DNA of 64,000 nt from Gnomoniopsis sp. IMI 355080 (Eukaryota; Ascomycota; Sordariomycetes; Diaporthales; Gnomoniaceae): contig JAPEVC010000175.1 in NCBI GenBank assembly GCA_027946555.1, forward strand, positions 1 through 64,000, read 5' to 3'. Below, piece after piece: positions 1-12,198 of the stretch. Numbering within the stretch: the first letter of the stretch is position 1; each line of letters opens with the position of its first letter. The notes under the pieces were generated by a model. The model did no database searches. It was given only the letters and a program-made list of their open reading frames with translations, and was not told the origin of the DNA. The translations under genes and the position numbers were made by a program.

Positions 1-1467
1 CACGTGTTGAGCCTGCAAGGGACTTCACTTGTAGATGTCCTCGCCGAGGGTTGTGTGGGGAATTAATAAGGAGCCACGACCAACCTCCCTGGCCTCCCTG
101 GCCTCTATACCACCCAACGCTCCAAGGTGGCAAGCTGCATCTCGATGCTCAAAACTGTCGCCGAATCGTATGATTTAACTTACCTCATACGGCCAGACAG
201 CCAGCCGGACAGCCTGGTGGATCACTGATGTTCTAACCCCGGCCTGAGCCCTTGTCCGAATCAACAGATATCGAGCGTGCTTTGTCCCTTTTAAGATTGG
301 TGATGACCTCGTGGCACACTGGCAGGACTGGCCTGCAGCCTAACTACTGGCTGACAGGCCTAGTAACCGTTCCTAGACATACCTAAGATGTCGTGCCTGA
401 GACGACGCCCGAGTCGCTGGGAAGCCTCTCACGCCTCTCGCTCAGACCCTGTTCTGTCAACAACCCTCCTCCCCCTGGGCTTCTTAGCCTAAAACAACAC
501 CATGCCGGCTGTTCCGCACACCTGGCGGGCCTGTCTATACCAGCTAAATAGTATCTCATGCGCTGGGGATTGACATGCGGCGTGTGGTACCCGAAGGAGT
601 CTAGTCAACGCGACGGTCCCTGAACTAGATATCTGACAGGAGGACTGAGCTTTCAGCCTTTTATGAAGATTTTCTTCTTTCTTTCTAATTACCTGGCTAG
701 CATCATCAGTCAGGATTTCGTCATCCGTGGCTAGATGTATTATTGGTCCGTCCTTGGTACATAGTATTTCCGCGGAATGTTCCATGCGTGAAGCCTATCT
801 ATGAGATGAGTGCTCTAGCGAGGCCGCGAGGCACACGAAATGGTCCCCACCTGTTTGTTCACCCACGCCTGCCACGCCAGGCCTGGGAATGACTGCGCCA
901 GATCGCCAGATCGTAATCAGAGGCATCCTATAGATCATGAACAACGTTTTCCATGACTAGTCCAAACTAGGTTTTGGGGAGAACGCGTATCTCTCGGGGT
1001 ATTTCCTCCTCTGATGCCAATCCCTTTCCGAAGTCCACTAAAATATGCCAGAGAATAACTCCCCACGATTCCATTCTAGCACAGTGGGACTGGATTACTG
1101 TGCTCTCCGTCAGGCCGTTCAAGAACCAACAGCCAGATGTCTCGCCTATTCGGTCTTTGCTTCAAGACCTTGTAGGTAGGAGCCAATGATTATGGGCTCC
1201 TAGCTTCCAAGGTTCTTGACGAAGCTGTCCAGGTAATGGTGAGTGTGGAAGAAAAGTGGGGGGGGGCATCTTCCATCACCGTCTAGTATCCGGCTGCCTC
1301 TTATACGTTCAATCCTAGTCCTATAGCCTTGCAAAGAGCGGTAATGTTGTACTGCGGTACAACTGCTTCTCGTAAAGCCTGCGAGAGATCCAAGTCATGA
1401 CAAGGGACAGGAGAATCCCCGTTGTTTTAGTAGGTGACTGCCGTTCGAAGGCCTCGTCTTGTCACTC
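1..1467. other. Intergenic, no gene recognised
   Basis: No open frame here resembles a known protein, and the candidates (for example 489-785 on the minus strand and 974-1189 on the plus strand) have no recognisable composition or splice context. A 9-bp tandem (CCTCCCTGG twice) lies at about 84-101 and a run of nine G at 1258-1266. The right part is the 3' flank of the minus-strand methyltransferase gene. Confidence 0.6.
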
Positions 1468-3950
1468 TCACGCTATGGCCTTACAGGCCGCAATGATACT
1501 GTATTCCCAGTAAGTCTCTCGCTCAACGCACTCGTCGGCAATCTCGGCCACCTCCCACCACCACTTGTCGCAAGTGACGAAGGGGCCCCAGATCTCTTGC
1601 CACAGCAAACGTCCCACCATAGTACGCAATTCCTTCTTGATGACGACCTCATGCTCGGCGCTACCCTTGGTTCGGGTAGAAGCGTCACTATCGCCGTTCA
1701 GGCCGTTGGAGATCGCCATGAAGCGAGTGTGCGTGATAACGCTGCCCTTGGCACGCAGCTTTGCCTCCTCCAGCCAGACCGGAAAGTTCCGGCTCGGGTG
1801 TGTACTACGAAAGTGCAGCTCCAAATTGAACACTAGATGTTGGTCTAGCCATTCTCGCAGCAGGGGGCCCATGGAGGCTGCAATGGGGCAGGGATTGATC
1901 AGGACCATGTGTAGCAGGCCACCAGGAGTCAGCACGCGGTTGATATTGTGCAACATCTTGGGGACGTCCGATGAAGGTAGTATCGAGGTGATCGAGACGC
2001 AAGACACGGTCGAGAAGGTGCCCGGAGCGAATGCAAGTGTCGAAGCCGAGACAATGGGGCAAAGCATAGGGTGGACGTTTGGGTATGCCTGGTGTCGCAG
2101 AGGCTCAGGCGACAAGTGGAAGACAGCAGCGTTGCTGTTGGTCACTGCCAGGTACGAGGCCGTTCCTAGACCAGGGCTGTCAGCATTGGGATTATGACAA
2201 ATGAAAATAGCATAGAGGACAAACCTTGATTTTCAAAGAGCGCGAGTATCTTCTGGGACACAGGCTGTGTCGCCGGCCTGGACACCTCTTCCTGTGTGCC
2301 CCAAACCGTCTCCATGTTGTGGAGCGCTGCAAGTAGCCAACGTTGCTTCTCCATCTCCTGGTCGCGGTATACCAAGACTACTTCAGTGGCACGTGAAGCC
2401 TCATCACGGTCATCGTCTGGGTCGACCTTTGGGACGGCACCTGGTTTGTGATCGTCACAATTGTCCTTGAGACGCTGCAGAATCATCTGGGGGCTGGCAT
2501 TTCGCACACGATCGACCTCGCGCGCCATATGTGCGATATCCAAGGTGAGGGAGGCAAGCTGATCTGTGGCTGCAGTGTCATTAATGTTCTCAGTTCCCAC
2601 GCCCGAGATGGCCGACTCGGTGGGACTGACGGCCCAGTCATCTGGAGCTTTCCAGGCGCCCGCATTGGTAGTGGGGCGAAGGGCAGCCGGGGCGATAGCT
2701 GGAGCGCTGAGTTTGGGACGGATCGGCCGCTTGGGTTCGGTCGTGGTGGATTCCGGAGCTGCAGTCTTTCCGTTGGAAGCCTCCCGGATTGTGGGTAGCG
2801 GCTGAGCCTCGCTCGGTCTCGGCTGCTGAGGGCCCTGAGGATTCGGTTGCATAGACGTGTCCAGAGCAGCTGGAATACGGATCACCTCGTTGAACTGGGT
2901 GGAAGTTGAACTCTGCACAATGCTGTAGTGGTTTGGTGTTAGCATACATACTCCGCTCCGCGATGACTTCTTGGGTCGAATTACGAAGACTTAGCAGGAC
3001 TGCTTGGTCGGTGAGGCTGAGAGTCTCCCGCCAAAATGTGGATTTTCGATACGAGAAACTCGCTGTCCTCGTCCGTTCGCTCACGGGTAGACACCACCTG
3101 AGTCTTAGTGACCATGGAGACTCCATCACCGAGCTCCTGGAAGAGAGTGGTAAAACCTGGCTGCGGATTCGTTATATCGCAGCCGAACAGCGAACCACCT
3201 GGAGCACGCTCAGAGTCATCGAGATCGTTGAATACGGACTCAGCGAAGCCTGAGATAGTATTAGTGGTCCTGCTCATGGGAATTCGTCTTGTGCGGGGCC
3301 GGGTCCGAGGTTTGCTCGAGACCTGCACGGTTGACATTGTGTTTCCCATAATGGATGTTTGTGGTAGTTGTTTGGAGGCAACAATAGCACTGTGGGAAGC
3401 TGGGCTGCTGGGCAAAGGATATGATCAAGGTGAATGGAGGCAAAGGAGTGATGCTGTGCAGGTTGTTGAATGCAGAAGGAAGAGGGCGGCGACCATACTC
3501 ACTGGAAAATCGTTTGGGTGGGAGGCTGGGTGACTGGTCTGGTCCTGATGTGCTTGATGGCTGGCGACGTTGGGAAGATGCCGATGTAGTCTCATTGCAT
3601 GGCTGCTCCTCTATAGTAGGAGCACGCAGCGAGGAGCTGGCCACAGACTTGGTTTTGCCCTTGCGAGATGAAGAAGCTCCTTTCTTTCGGTGCTTGCCCC
3701 CAAAGAAGCCAAATTGCTTCTCAGCAGAGGACACAGAGCTGCGGATAGATCCAGAGGTACGGTTGCCTGACTGGTCATCGGTCTTGTCATCCAGGTCCTC
3801 ATCCTCATTCCCAGCCTGGTCATAACTGCTGTTGGTTAGATCGCTCCCTTCCTTCCCCTTGCCTTTGTCCTTGCTATGCTGCTTTTGCTTTCGAACGCGA
3901 CGATCACCCACTGACTCCCTGTTGGGATCACTCCAATCAACGTCGAACAT
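1468..3950 (-). CDS. SAM-dependent methyltransferase-like protein (TAM/type 11 family), 4 exons
   Basis: Exons by my splicing: 3950-3503, 3399-2985, 2922-2225 and 2165-1468, giving 752 aa. Introns of 103, 62 and 59 nt have GTGAGT, GTAATT and GTTTGT donors; intron 2 has a GCTAAC branch site shortly before CTACAG. Intron 2 removes an in-frame TAA at 2981-2983 that would otherwise look like a frameshift. The N-terminus (MFDVDWSDPNRE) matches my memory of a fungal methyltransferase family. It is followed by a long basic, Ser-rich, probably disordered region, then a conserved block around EKQRWLLAALHNMETVW and the methyltransferase fold, with the post-motif RVLTPGGLLHMVLI and a C-terminal WWWEVAEIADEC segment. 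I do not see a clean glycine-rich SAM motif I, so catalytic competence is uncertain. The substrate is unknown. A distant relative lies at 57062-61747. Confidence 0.8.
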
Positions 3951-5282
3951 CCTGTCTCCAGCATCACCAGGCTTCTAGCGGTGGCGACGCATGGGACGAG
4001 CGTCCGGCGATGTGCCCATGAGGTCCTGGCTCAACATGTGTCAGGTGTCAAGATGAGTGTGATGGCTACCAATTCAGACTTCCAAGGTTCTGCTTTCAGC
4101 ATGACCTTGGACGGACTTAGAGAAGCCTATGCCCTGGGGTCATGGAGTCTGTCAGCTTTTGGTAATGTTCCAGGCCTTGCAGTATTCTTCGGTAAGAACT
4201 CAACTTGAATGAAGATTGGCCTTTGCGTGGCAGTTCAATTGACTAATGCTGATACAAGCAATGCTTTTCGATGGACATCCAGGATCCAAGTCACAACAAA
4301 GGAGTGTTTTTCTTTGGTGTAGGCAAGAAGCTGAAGACTGTTGTAATGGATTTCCAATGGCGTTGTGGAATGAAATGAAGATGGCGGACGAGATGTTTTG
4401 ACGTCGAGCCAGTCTTGATGGTTCAGGTTTGCAGGGTGAAAGTGGGTGTGGGAAAGTCGAGTATAGGCAGGCGTGCTATTTCTTTTGGGTTGCGGAGAGC
4501 CTCACGTGGCATGTGAAGAGATCAAACGGTGGGGGGAAAAAACCAAAGAAAAAAATCAAAGAACCCCACCATAGGGGTGGAAAAATATCAAAAGGCAGAG
4601 ACAATGGGCTTAATCTTTTGCACAACCTATGTACAAGGCACTGGCCTGCAGGTGGCTAGTAACATAAGCATGTGTCTGGTTATCATTGGGCTTGTTTGAC
4701 TGCTGCTGACTTCAGCCACAGAGAGTACACAGAGAAAGAAAGCACGAATTTGCTATGAAGCAGAGAGAAGCGTCAAGATCTCTTTGGAAAAGATGGAAAC
4801 GCAAATAAGCTAAAGTACAGCTTGTTTTGACTGTGCCAAATATAGAATGGACTGAATCTGGGCTTATAGTACCATTTGAAGGGTATGACCAGCTTGGTAA
4901 TCCCACCTGATATCAGGTTGTGCAAAGGGACCCCCGCACACGTCCTTTAATAAGCATTATTTACAAGCAGACATTTGAAGAAATGAAGAACAGTTCTGTA
5001 TTTTGAATCGAGCCCCACTCTTAGCCACAAATGCCAGCTGAGCTTGATTTGGCAGCTACCAAATCATCCAGCCATGCTGAAGAAACATTCATCATTTCAT
5101 GACACCAGCAGTGACACTCTAGTTTGGTATTACCAGAAAAGTAAATTCTACAATGGTGCTAGATGTAGTATCAGGGACATGAAACCATGCACTTGTCAAG
5201 TGGTGATGGTCAGCTCCCGCAGCAGGAAAAGAGGATAACCGTATTTGGACATAGGCAGCGGGACATCCCTAGATGCTTTCCA

Positions 5283-5316
5283 TCTTTTTTTCTTCTTCTT
5301 CTTCTCCCCCCCCCCC
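5283..5316 (+). repeat. Polypyrimidine tract, TTC repeats then C11
   Basis: The plus strand is an unbroken pyrimidine run: T-rich, then (TTC)n at about 5290-5305, then eleven C at 5306-5316. Similar C runs occur in other intergenic parts of the window (44859-44868, 63195-63206, 41317-41324). This is low-complexity sequence and I infer no function. Confidence 0.9.
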
Positions 5317-8058
5317 GGAACCTGAACATTGAATTCGTGTGTAATGACTTGGGCATGATTGACAGATCATCCTCTGTGCAATGGTAACTGTTGCGAACCG
5401 CACAGGTCCGTCACCTGCTCAGCGCGCGAGCTTAATCAAGCCTTTGAGACACATGGCGGAAGCCGACTATCCAATCCCTCGAGGATCTGAGAGAACCTTC
5501 GGCGAAGATACCGACTGCGGCTCGCCTTTTGTGGTTCAACTCGACCAGGACGTCGGGAAATACCTACACACATTACACAACGTTCAAATCGGCCGGCACC
5601 TTTGCGATGCTTGGCATGACAAGCACCCTCCCTTCCTAAGCAAGCTATTTCTGCACGTGAAGATCCGTTCTGGGAGGATTATACTGGCTGCTCAGCAAGG
5701 AATCAAAGAAGCAACACTGCCAGAGGCTTGAGTCGTGGCTTCTGGGTACTGTACGCTGGGATCCTGTGCAGCGTCAAGAGGTGGGTATGCTGGTAGCCGC
5801 AGCCACCAATTATGCTGATGGACACGCGAGAGCTCGCTCATCGGGTACAGTCCCGGAGTATCCACAAACAACCAGCGTGCTGTATCAAAGCGTCCAAAGC
5901 TCTATAAAGCTCTATAGATTTCAGGGAGGGGCTGCTTTAGTGGCGCACACTGCGTGGCAATGGCGGGTCTCTGCTGACGTGCCCACGTCATTGTCGTCTT
6001 CTTACTTTGATTCATAGCTCAGATTATTATTCGCGTGTCAATTTCACGGAAGTGAAAGAAATGAAATCTAGGAGGGCAGCTGGAACCGAATATCGCCTGT
6101 CAGCCTCACCTCATGAAGCACGGCAAGACATATAATGCTCACATACTTCGCCACAACATGCACGCAAGACGAAAGGCCCAGGTACCCATTTTTATCGCTG
6201 TAAGGCGAAGTTCTCGGAGACCCATTGCCGTTGAGAAGCCTGTCACTGTGAGGTGACTCTCTACGTCCTGTATCGTAATGCTCTCCTGCTCTGGCCCACC
6301 TAAGAAAACAATACAAGTCTTTCGAATCTCCTTAATACCCAGATATTGAACGTCAATACGTCCTTTGAAGGTGAGACATCACACAAGACATGGTCACGCA
6401 AGAACTCGGCTGAGCCCCCGCCAGTGGACCGGCTCGGATAAATCATCCACTCAATTGCGATCATTCGAGGCCGAATACTTCTCGGAGATCTAGTCAGTAG
6501 TCTCGTCTCGGGCATAGCGAGTCCAGTGCGGTACGCAGTTGAAGGTGTCGTAAGATGATCGCACGAGACTTCGCTCAGAGCATGAGGCTGGGTCTGGAAG
6601 TCAACAACAAGCATATCCGCATGACCACATGATACTTACCTCCGGACACCTTCGACCAACGAAAGTCAGAAATGGTGATGGGACGATACATAGCAACGTC
6701 AGAACCGATCATGACGACCAGCAACCAAAATATCCAAGAAGTCGCCCAAACCTCGCTTCGGCAAGAGATGTACGGGTACAGTTTCCCTTGCGCAGCCTGC
6801 AGCCATCCTCAAGCCACGGGCGCCACCCCATCCGCATTGGGATGAACGAGTCCATTATACGGCAACACTGTGAAATCTTCGTTTCGTCTACGGGATGGCA
6901 TGCGCGATGTTGAAGCCACCGTGAGGACCAACTGCTAGGCAGCCGCAATTCAGCCATCCCGATCCTCGTCCCTCCTCGACGAATCATTCAACTTGAGCAA
7001 CAGAGAACAGCCAGTCGACCCTGGCAGTCCCTAACCAGAGACAAAGCTGGTTGGATATCGTATGAATTAGTAGTCGCACGTCACGATTCACCCACGGATC
7101 GGTTCAACGTCGCATGCGCCAATGCATATGCAGATCCGGTAGGGCTGCTTTCGTAGCTCGGGGTGGGATTCTGCTGTTGCGTAGACAGCTCACATGTATG
7201 CCTTCTGGTAACATGCACACGAGCGTATGCATGTCCCGCACGACTGCGTGCGGTAAGCGAGGTCCCCACGATACAGAGCTGCGCATTTCGATTCAGCATG
7301 CCAAAGTTGCCGGTTGTGTCACATGAACAACAAAGCGTCGCGGTAAACCTCCCACGAGTCCCGGAAATTGGCACACTTCTGCAGCACAGACAGAGACAGT
7401 CAATGTTAGTGGATTTGTAAGTACCTGTCATGTTGGTCTCAATATCTGCTGGCAAGTCACACGAGCCAATAGCCTGTGTTGGAGGAGGGGAAAGAACCAG
7501 TCTCCTGAATCAATGAATGTCAGCTTCTCAGATTGCTTTCAAACGCTGAACAAATGACAGCCGCTCAGGCAGTTCCCTGAACTGCCTCCCGGTGACACAA
7601 TATTTGTATGACCGAAGATGTATCCTCGGATTGTTGGGCCAATGCGCCGACAGGACAGTAGGGCGTCATCGAAATTGACCTCGCAACGGAACAGTTCAAA
7701 GTTTCCGAGTATCTCAATATACTCTCGGAAATCAGCCAAGTGCAGGATTCTGTTCCGTTTCCGTCCTCTCTGTCAGTCACCAAGGACGAATTGCGACGGC
7801 CATAGCGTCCAGTGGAAGGCCTCGCAGTCTCAACTAGCAGGAGATAGCCGGGGGCCGGGGGCACAAAATGAGGAAGCTGCTAGCTTCAAGACGAAGCTAT
7901 CGAGCCAATGTCTTCTACCAGTGCGACACGAGACTCAGAGGGTAGATCCAGAGACCCTGAGGTGAAGGATGCTGGGTTGCCCATCCGGACTGACAACTCC
8001 CCACGCCTTTCTCATGTCATCCATAAGACGACTGAATACCTGAAACGGTTATGTCCAA

Positions 8059-8247
8059 TTATCGATGCTGTCGTCAAGCACCTCACGGTTTGAGTAAATC
8101 TACCATGTAAAATTGCCCTGTGGCTTGGGCAGATCAACGGCGGAACAGCCGATAAATCAATCCGCAGTGATCAATATCGCGGCCAATGATTGGGTATCCC
8201 TGCCCTCTTCGGCATTGCCATGCGTATACTGAATTGCCCAATTATCT
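8059..8247. promoter_or_regulatory. Three HGATAR (GATA-factor) sites upstream of the purine permease
   Basis: CGATAA is at 8150-8155 on the plus strand; its complement TTATCG is at 8059-8064 and TTATCT (AGATAA) is at 8242-8247. These match HGATAR, the binding site of the nitrogen regulator AreA/NIT2. They lie 300-490 bp upstream of the AzgA-like start, and purine transporters in Aspergillus are known to be under AreA control. Three six-base degenerate sites can occur by chance, so nitrogen regulation is an inference. Confidence 0.4.
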
Positions 8248-8544
8248 GCGACAGAGTCTTTGCCGTCGCCCATTGAAATGGTCTTCATAAGTCAAGATGG
8301 ACTGCTGTGTCACAGAGCCCCGGCCTTGACTCAAAGCTGCCCCGACCATTCGTTTCTCCTCTACACCACTAGGCTTTCTTCTCCTTCTTTGTTGTTGTGA
8401 GCCTTGCTATCTGCCCCCTTTCTTCTCCCTTCGCTTTGAAAGCCTCGTCTCTTTCTCATTTCGTTCGCTCACTTGGCGGTTGTCGTCCAAGCCCTTCCTC
8501 GACAAGCAAGACAAGGGATCACGCCAAGGCTACTGAAGGGCACC

Positions 8545-11029
8545 ATGGACCTTCAGGACAGTAATCACGACCATGAGCAACAGCAGGAGCGATATGTGTA
8601 TGGCGAGAGCTTCATGGCTAGGTCATTTGGCCGGGTGATGGATTGCCTCAGAGGTATTGAAACGTCTGTTAATACGTCGACATTCGGAAGGGTTTTCAGG
8701 CTGGATGGTTCCGGTCATGTATGTTGGTCTTGACGAATCCTTCTCTGTCGGCTGACGCTTTGCTGACAATGATCCATTGGTGCTATAAAGCCAGAGCAAA
8801 TACAGGATGCTAGCTTCTACACCGAGATCCGCGCCGGGTTGACAACTTTTGCGACTATGGCCTATATCATCGCCGTCAATGTGAGCCATCAGCGAATCAC
8901 TGAATTGGCTATTCGTGTTCTTGCTGACAGCCATCTACCAGGCCAATATCCTTTCGGAAACGGGTGGACCTTGTGAATGTCAGAAACCTCTTGGTATAGG
9001 GGGTACATGTGCGAACGAGGTAGAATATATGGCCTGCGCGAACGGTTAATAACGCATCTTCTCGACAGAGTTTCTCGCGAAGCATAATAATACTAACAAC
9101 TTTCGGAGCAGTCGTCAAGCAAGATCTCATCACGGCAACTGCAGCACTGGCAGGATTGGCAAGCATTCTTTTCGGCTTCTTCACCAACCTCCCGGTGGCT
9201 TTGGCGTCAGTGTTCTACACTTACCTGTACAGGACCGAGAGATGATGAAAGCTGACAGAGTCGCAGTCCAGGCATGGGCCTCAATGCCTACTTCGCTTAC
9301 CAAGTCGTCGGCATTCGCGGTACCGGCTCAGTCCCATACTCGCTTGCTCTCACAGCAGTCTTTGTCGAAGGCTTCATCTTCATCCTTCTTGCATTGACTG
9401 GAATGCGCCACTGGCTTGTAAAGATCATTCCCGCTACCATCAAAACTGCAAGTGGAGTGGGCATTGGCCTGTTCCTCACCATGGTGGGGATGTCATATTC
9501 CGAGGGGATTGGCATCATTACAGGGAACCCATCAACTCCATTGGCCATAGCTGGTTGTGACGCGGCATATCTTGACCCAAGCACCGGTGCTTGTACCGGG
9601 CATCTCATGACGAGTTCCAAGATGTGGCTTGGTATTATGTGTGGCGGCCTTTTGACGTCGTTTCTCATGGCCTTTCGGGTGAAAGCTGCCATCATCATCG
9701 GTGTGGCCCTTGTGTCCATTCTTTCCTGGCCGTGAGTCAACCCATGATGTCCGTGGTCGGTCCTGACTGATTGAATGCGAAGCCGAAATACGCCCTTCAC
9801 CTACTTCCCCGCCACAGCTGAAGGTGATGCCCGTTTCGCCTTCTTTCGCCAAGTTGTCTCCTTCCATTCCATCACGCATACACTCAACGCCCAACAATGG
9901 GACCTCTCCGGGTCATATGGGTCCTCCTTCGCTTTGGCGTTATTCACCTTCCTTTACGTTGACATAATTGACTGCACAGCGACTCTGTACAGCATGGCGC
10001 GGTTCTGCGGACGTGCACAGCAGCAAAGGGACCGCACGAAGAGGCGTAAAGATGGCGGCGATGGTGATTTTCCTCGGTCGACCGTTGCGTATTGCATTGA
10101 TGCTGCTTGTATCAGTATTGGGTCTTTGTTGGGCTGTTCACCTGTGACAGCTTTCATTGAAAGTGGTGCTGGTATCGCGGAGGGAGGACGGACAGGTTTG
10201 ACGGCAATGGTGACTGGACTGTGTTTTTTGGTGAGCGTGTTCTTTGCGCCGATATTTGCAAGCGTTCCACCCTGGGCCACAGGATGTACGCTCATCCTGG
10301 TCAGTTCCTGTGCCCGTTGTTACTCAGCTTTGCGAAAAACATTGACAGTGTAGCAGGTTGGCTGCTTGATGATACGTCAGGTCACAGCTGTGAACTGGAG
10401 TTACATAGGCGATGCCATCCCATCGTTCGTGACCATAGCTTTCATACCGTTCAGCTACAGCGTAGCATACGGTCTCATAGCGTGAGTCTCCACCACCTTG
10501 TTACGGTCGCACTTAGATGTACTGACCGCAGCCCATCCGCCATAGCGGCCTTTTTGTTTACACCACCCTCAACGGCATGATCTGGGCGGTGATGTTTCTC
10601 TCCCGTGGGGCATACGAGCCCAAAGATTACCATAGACGCGATTACTGGACCTGGAAGCCCGCAGGCGAAAAGCCTTGGATCTTCCGTGTGTTCACGAAGG
10701 GCCGTTTCTGGGAAGATGAGCGGCTGCAGCGCAAGAAACACCATCTCCGAGGACGAATGTCGAACAACGAGGCCGACGAAAGCAAGGAGGTGTGCGACGC
10801 TTTCGCCGTGTCCGAGGTTGATCTGGACTCGATGCGCACATCACATGTGGCGGCGAGCTTCGCGGCGAGCTCGATCACAATGGATCAACGGGTCTCAGCT
10901 GTTGCATCGGAGCGGAGTGGTGGCTCTTGTGGAGGTCTGCATGGGATGGAGGAGAGCGGGGCAGAAATGCATGAGTTGGATGTCGTCGCAGCGCCGCAGC
11001 ATGCGCATGTGGTGGGAACTCATGGATGA
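8545..11029 (+). CDS. azgA: AzgA-like purine (adenine/guanine/hypoxanthine) permease, 8 exons
   Basis: Exons: 8545-8718, 8791-8880, 8942-9044, 9112-9205, 9267-9731, 9783-10299, 10357-10481 and 10546-11029; 683 aa. All seven introns are 51-72 nt with GT donors and AG acceptors; most show CTGAC or CTAAC branch sites. The family is recognisable from TEIRAGLTTFATMAYIIAVN, the PGMGLNAYFAY segment, SPVTAFIESGAGIAEGGRTG and FFAPIFASVPPWATG, all typical of the AzgA branch of the NCS2/NAT superfamily. It should be a plasma-membrane proton-purine symporter. The protein is about 100 residues longer than A. nidulans AzgA as I recall it. The excess is an N-terminal hydrophilic stretch and a Ser/His-rich C-terminal tail after WIFRVFTKGRFW. 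ATG 8545 is the first in frame in exon 1; ATG 8614 is an alternative start. Confidence 0.92.
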
Positions 11030-12198
11030 GGAAGGAACCAAGGGGTCTCGGATTCTTGATCGATCCCAAAGAGGGCCTTGAATCGGCATGTGCTTCATTT
11101 CTTCTCTTTCTTTTCGTGGAGCACCTCGTGGAGCACCATGAGGAGGACGTGTCGCTGCCTCTTAGAGGGCCACTTTGATTGGCTAGCTCCGGGGCATAGA
11201 ACACAGGAGATGAGACTTTGAAGAGGACGAAGACATGGTAAATATATTATCGTTTCTTCCAGGATGGAATATACTGTACGTAGAATGATCTGATGGTGAA
11301 ATGGAAGAAGTTCAATGATGTGACCGACGTTATTTTGATGAGTAGAAGCAGTGGAGGCAGATACTTGTTTGCAACTGTGAGCCTGTTGACGCTTGAATCT
11401 CCTGAAGAGAGAGTGAGAAGCACCAACATAGGCTCCGAGCCGCATCTCCAGATCAAATGCTTTGCAGCCCATGACGAGGTCATGCGGGGCCATTCGTCAA
11501 AGCCTTGGATTAGGCAAGCGCCAGAATGCTTCGCGTCTCTGTCAAGTCGACAACAAGCTCTTGATCATTCCTTTTGCGAGGGCTGGCCTGATCAAAGAGC
11601 CCGCAACAGCCTCGAACTCGGCTCTCCTGTGCTCGGCTCTTATAACTGGCGGACACAGGCTAGAAGCTGTAGCAGCAGGATCATTGTTGTCCTGATTACA
11701 GGACGGTGGAGAAAGAACTACTTTACCAGCGCCATCGCTTGCTCTGGCGGTACGTAGCTTGTTGCGCGATCAGCATGGTTTTTAGAAGCGACTTATATCA
11801 GTTGCGCTTCGGAGGATGCAATCCTATCCGCGGGAGTCTTTTCGGGAAGGTTTCGGTTTATGGAAAAGGGTGTTTTGAGAATCAGTATATCAGAGGCCAG
11901 TTCAGTATAGTCTGGTTCTTATGTAAGCCATCCTGTCTTGCGTCACTTGCGTACGGCCTTTTGGGGCAAGCTTCTGAACACCATCCAACGTCGAATACCA
12001 GTATTCTGTAATCTCACTCTTCGATTGCGCTCTACGGCTTTTGTTACCCGGCAGCCTTCGCTGCTCCCCAGATACTACCAAGCTTCCAACTTGCAATTCA
12101 TGGCCAAGGAAGTCTGAAAGAACTACTTGTGCCTATCAAGCAGCCACACTCGCATCTACACCGAAGGTAGAGGTGCCGATACCTCCTACAACACAACA
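11030..12198. other. Intergenic between permease and deubiquitinase genes
   Basis: Holds the 3' flank of the permease and the promoter of the UCH gene. Overlapping small frames on both strands (for example 11095-11493 minus and 11293-11757 plus) show no recognisable protein. No RNA gene or repeat seen. Confidence 0.6.

Larger units (their letters stand above)
3951..8544. other. Intergenic, 4.6 kb, no convincing gene
   Basis: The longest ATG-started frames (5381-5731 plus, 116 codons; 5766-6017 plus) resemble nothing I know and lack a splice context. A 34-nt pyrimidine tract lies at 5283-5316. The last 200 bases (8340-8540) are CT-rich, as is usual for a fungal promoter and leader, and belong to the downstream permease. 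Confidence 0.6.

Noticed and set aside
1565..2197. 210-codon plus-strand frame
   Set aside because: Antisense to the last exon of the methyltransferase gene, with no known motif.
2923..3129. Apparent frameshift in the first methyltransferase gene (in-frame TAA at 2981-2983 and a competing frame reading ETLSLTDQAVLLSLRN)
   Set aside because: A 62-nt intron, 2984-2923, with GTAATT donor, GCTAAC branch and CTACAG acceptor restores the frame and gives a whole number of codons for the full gene.
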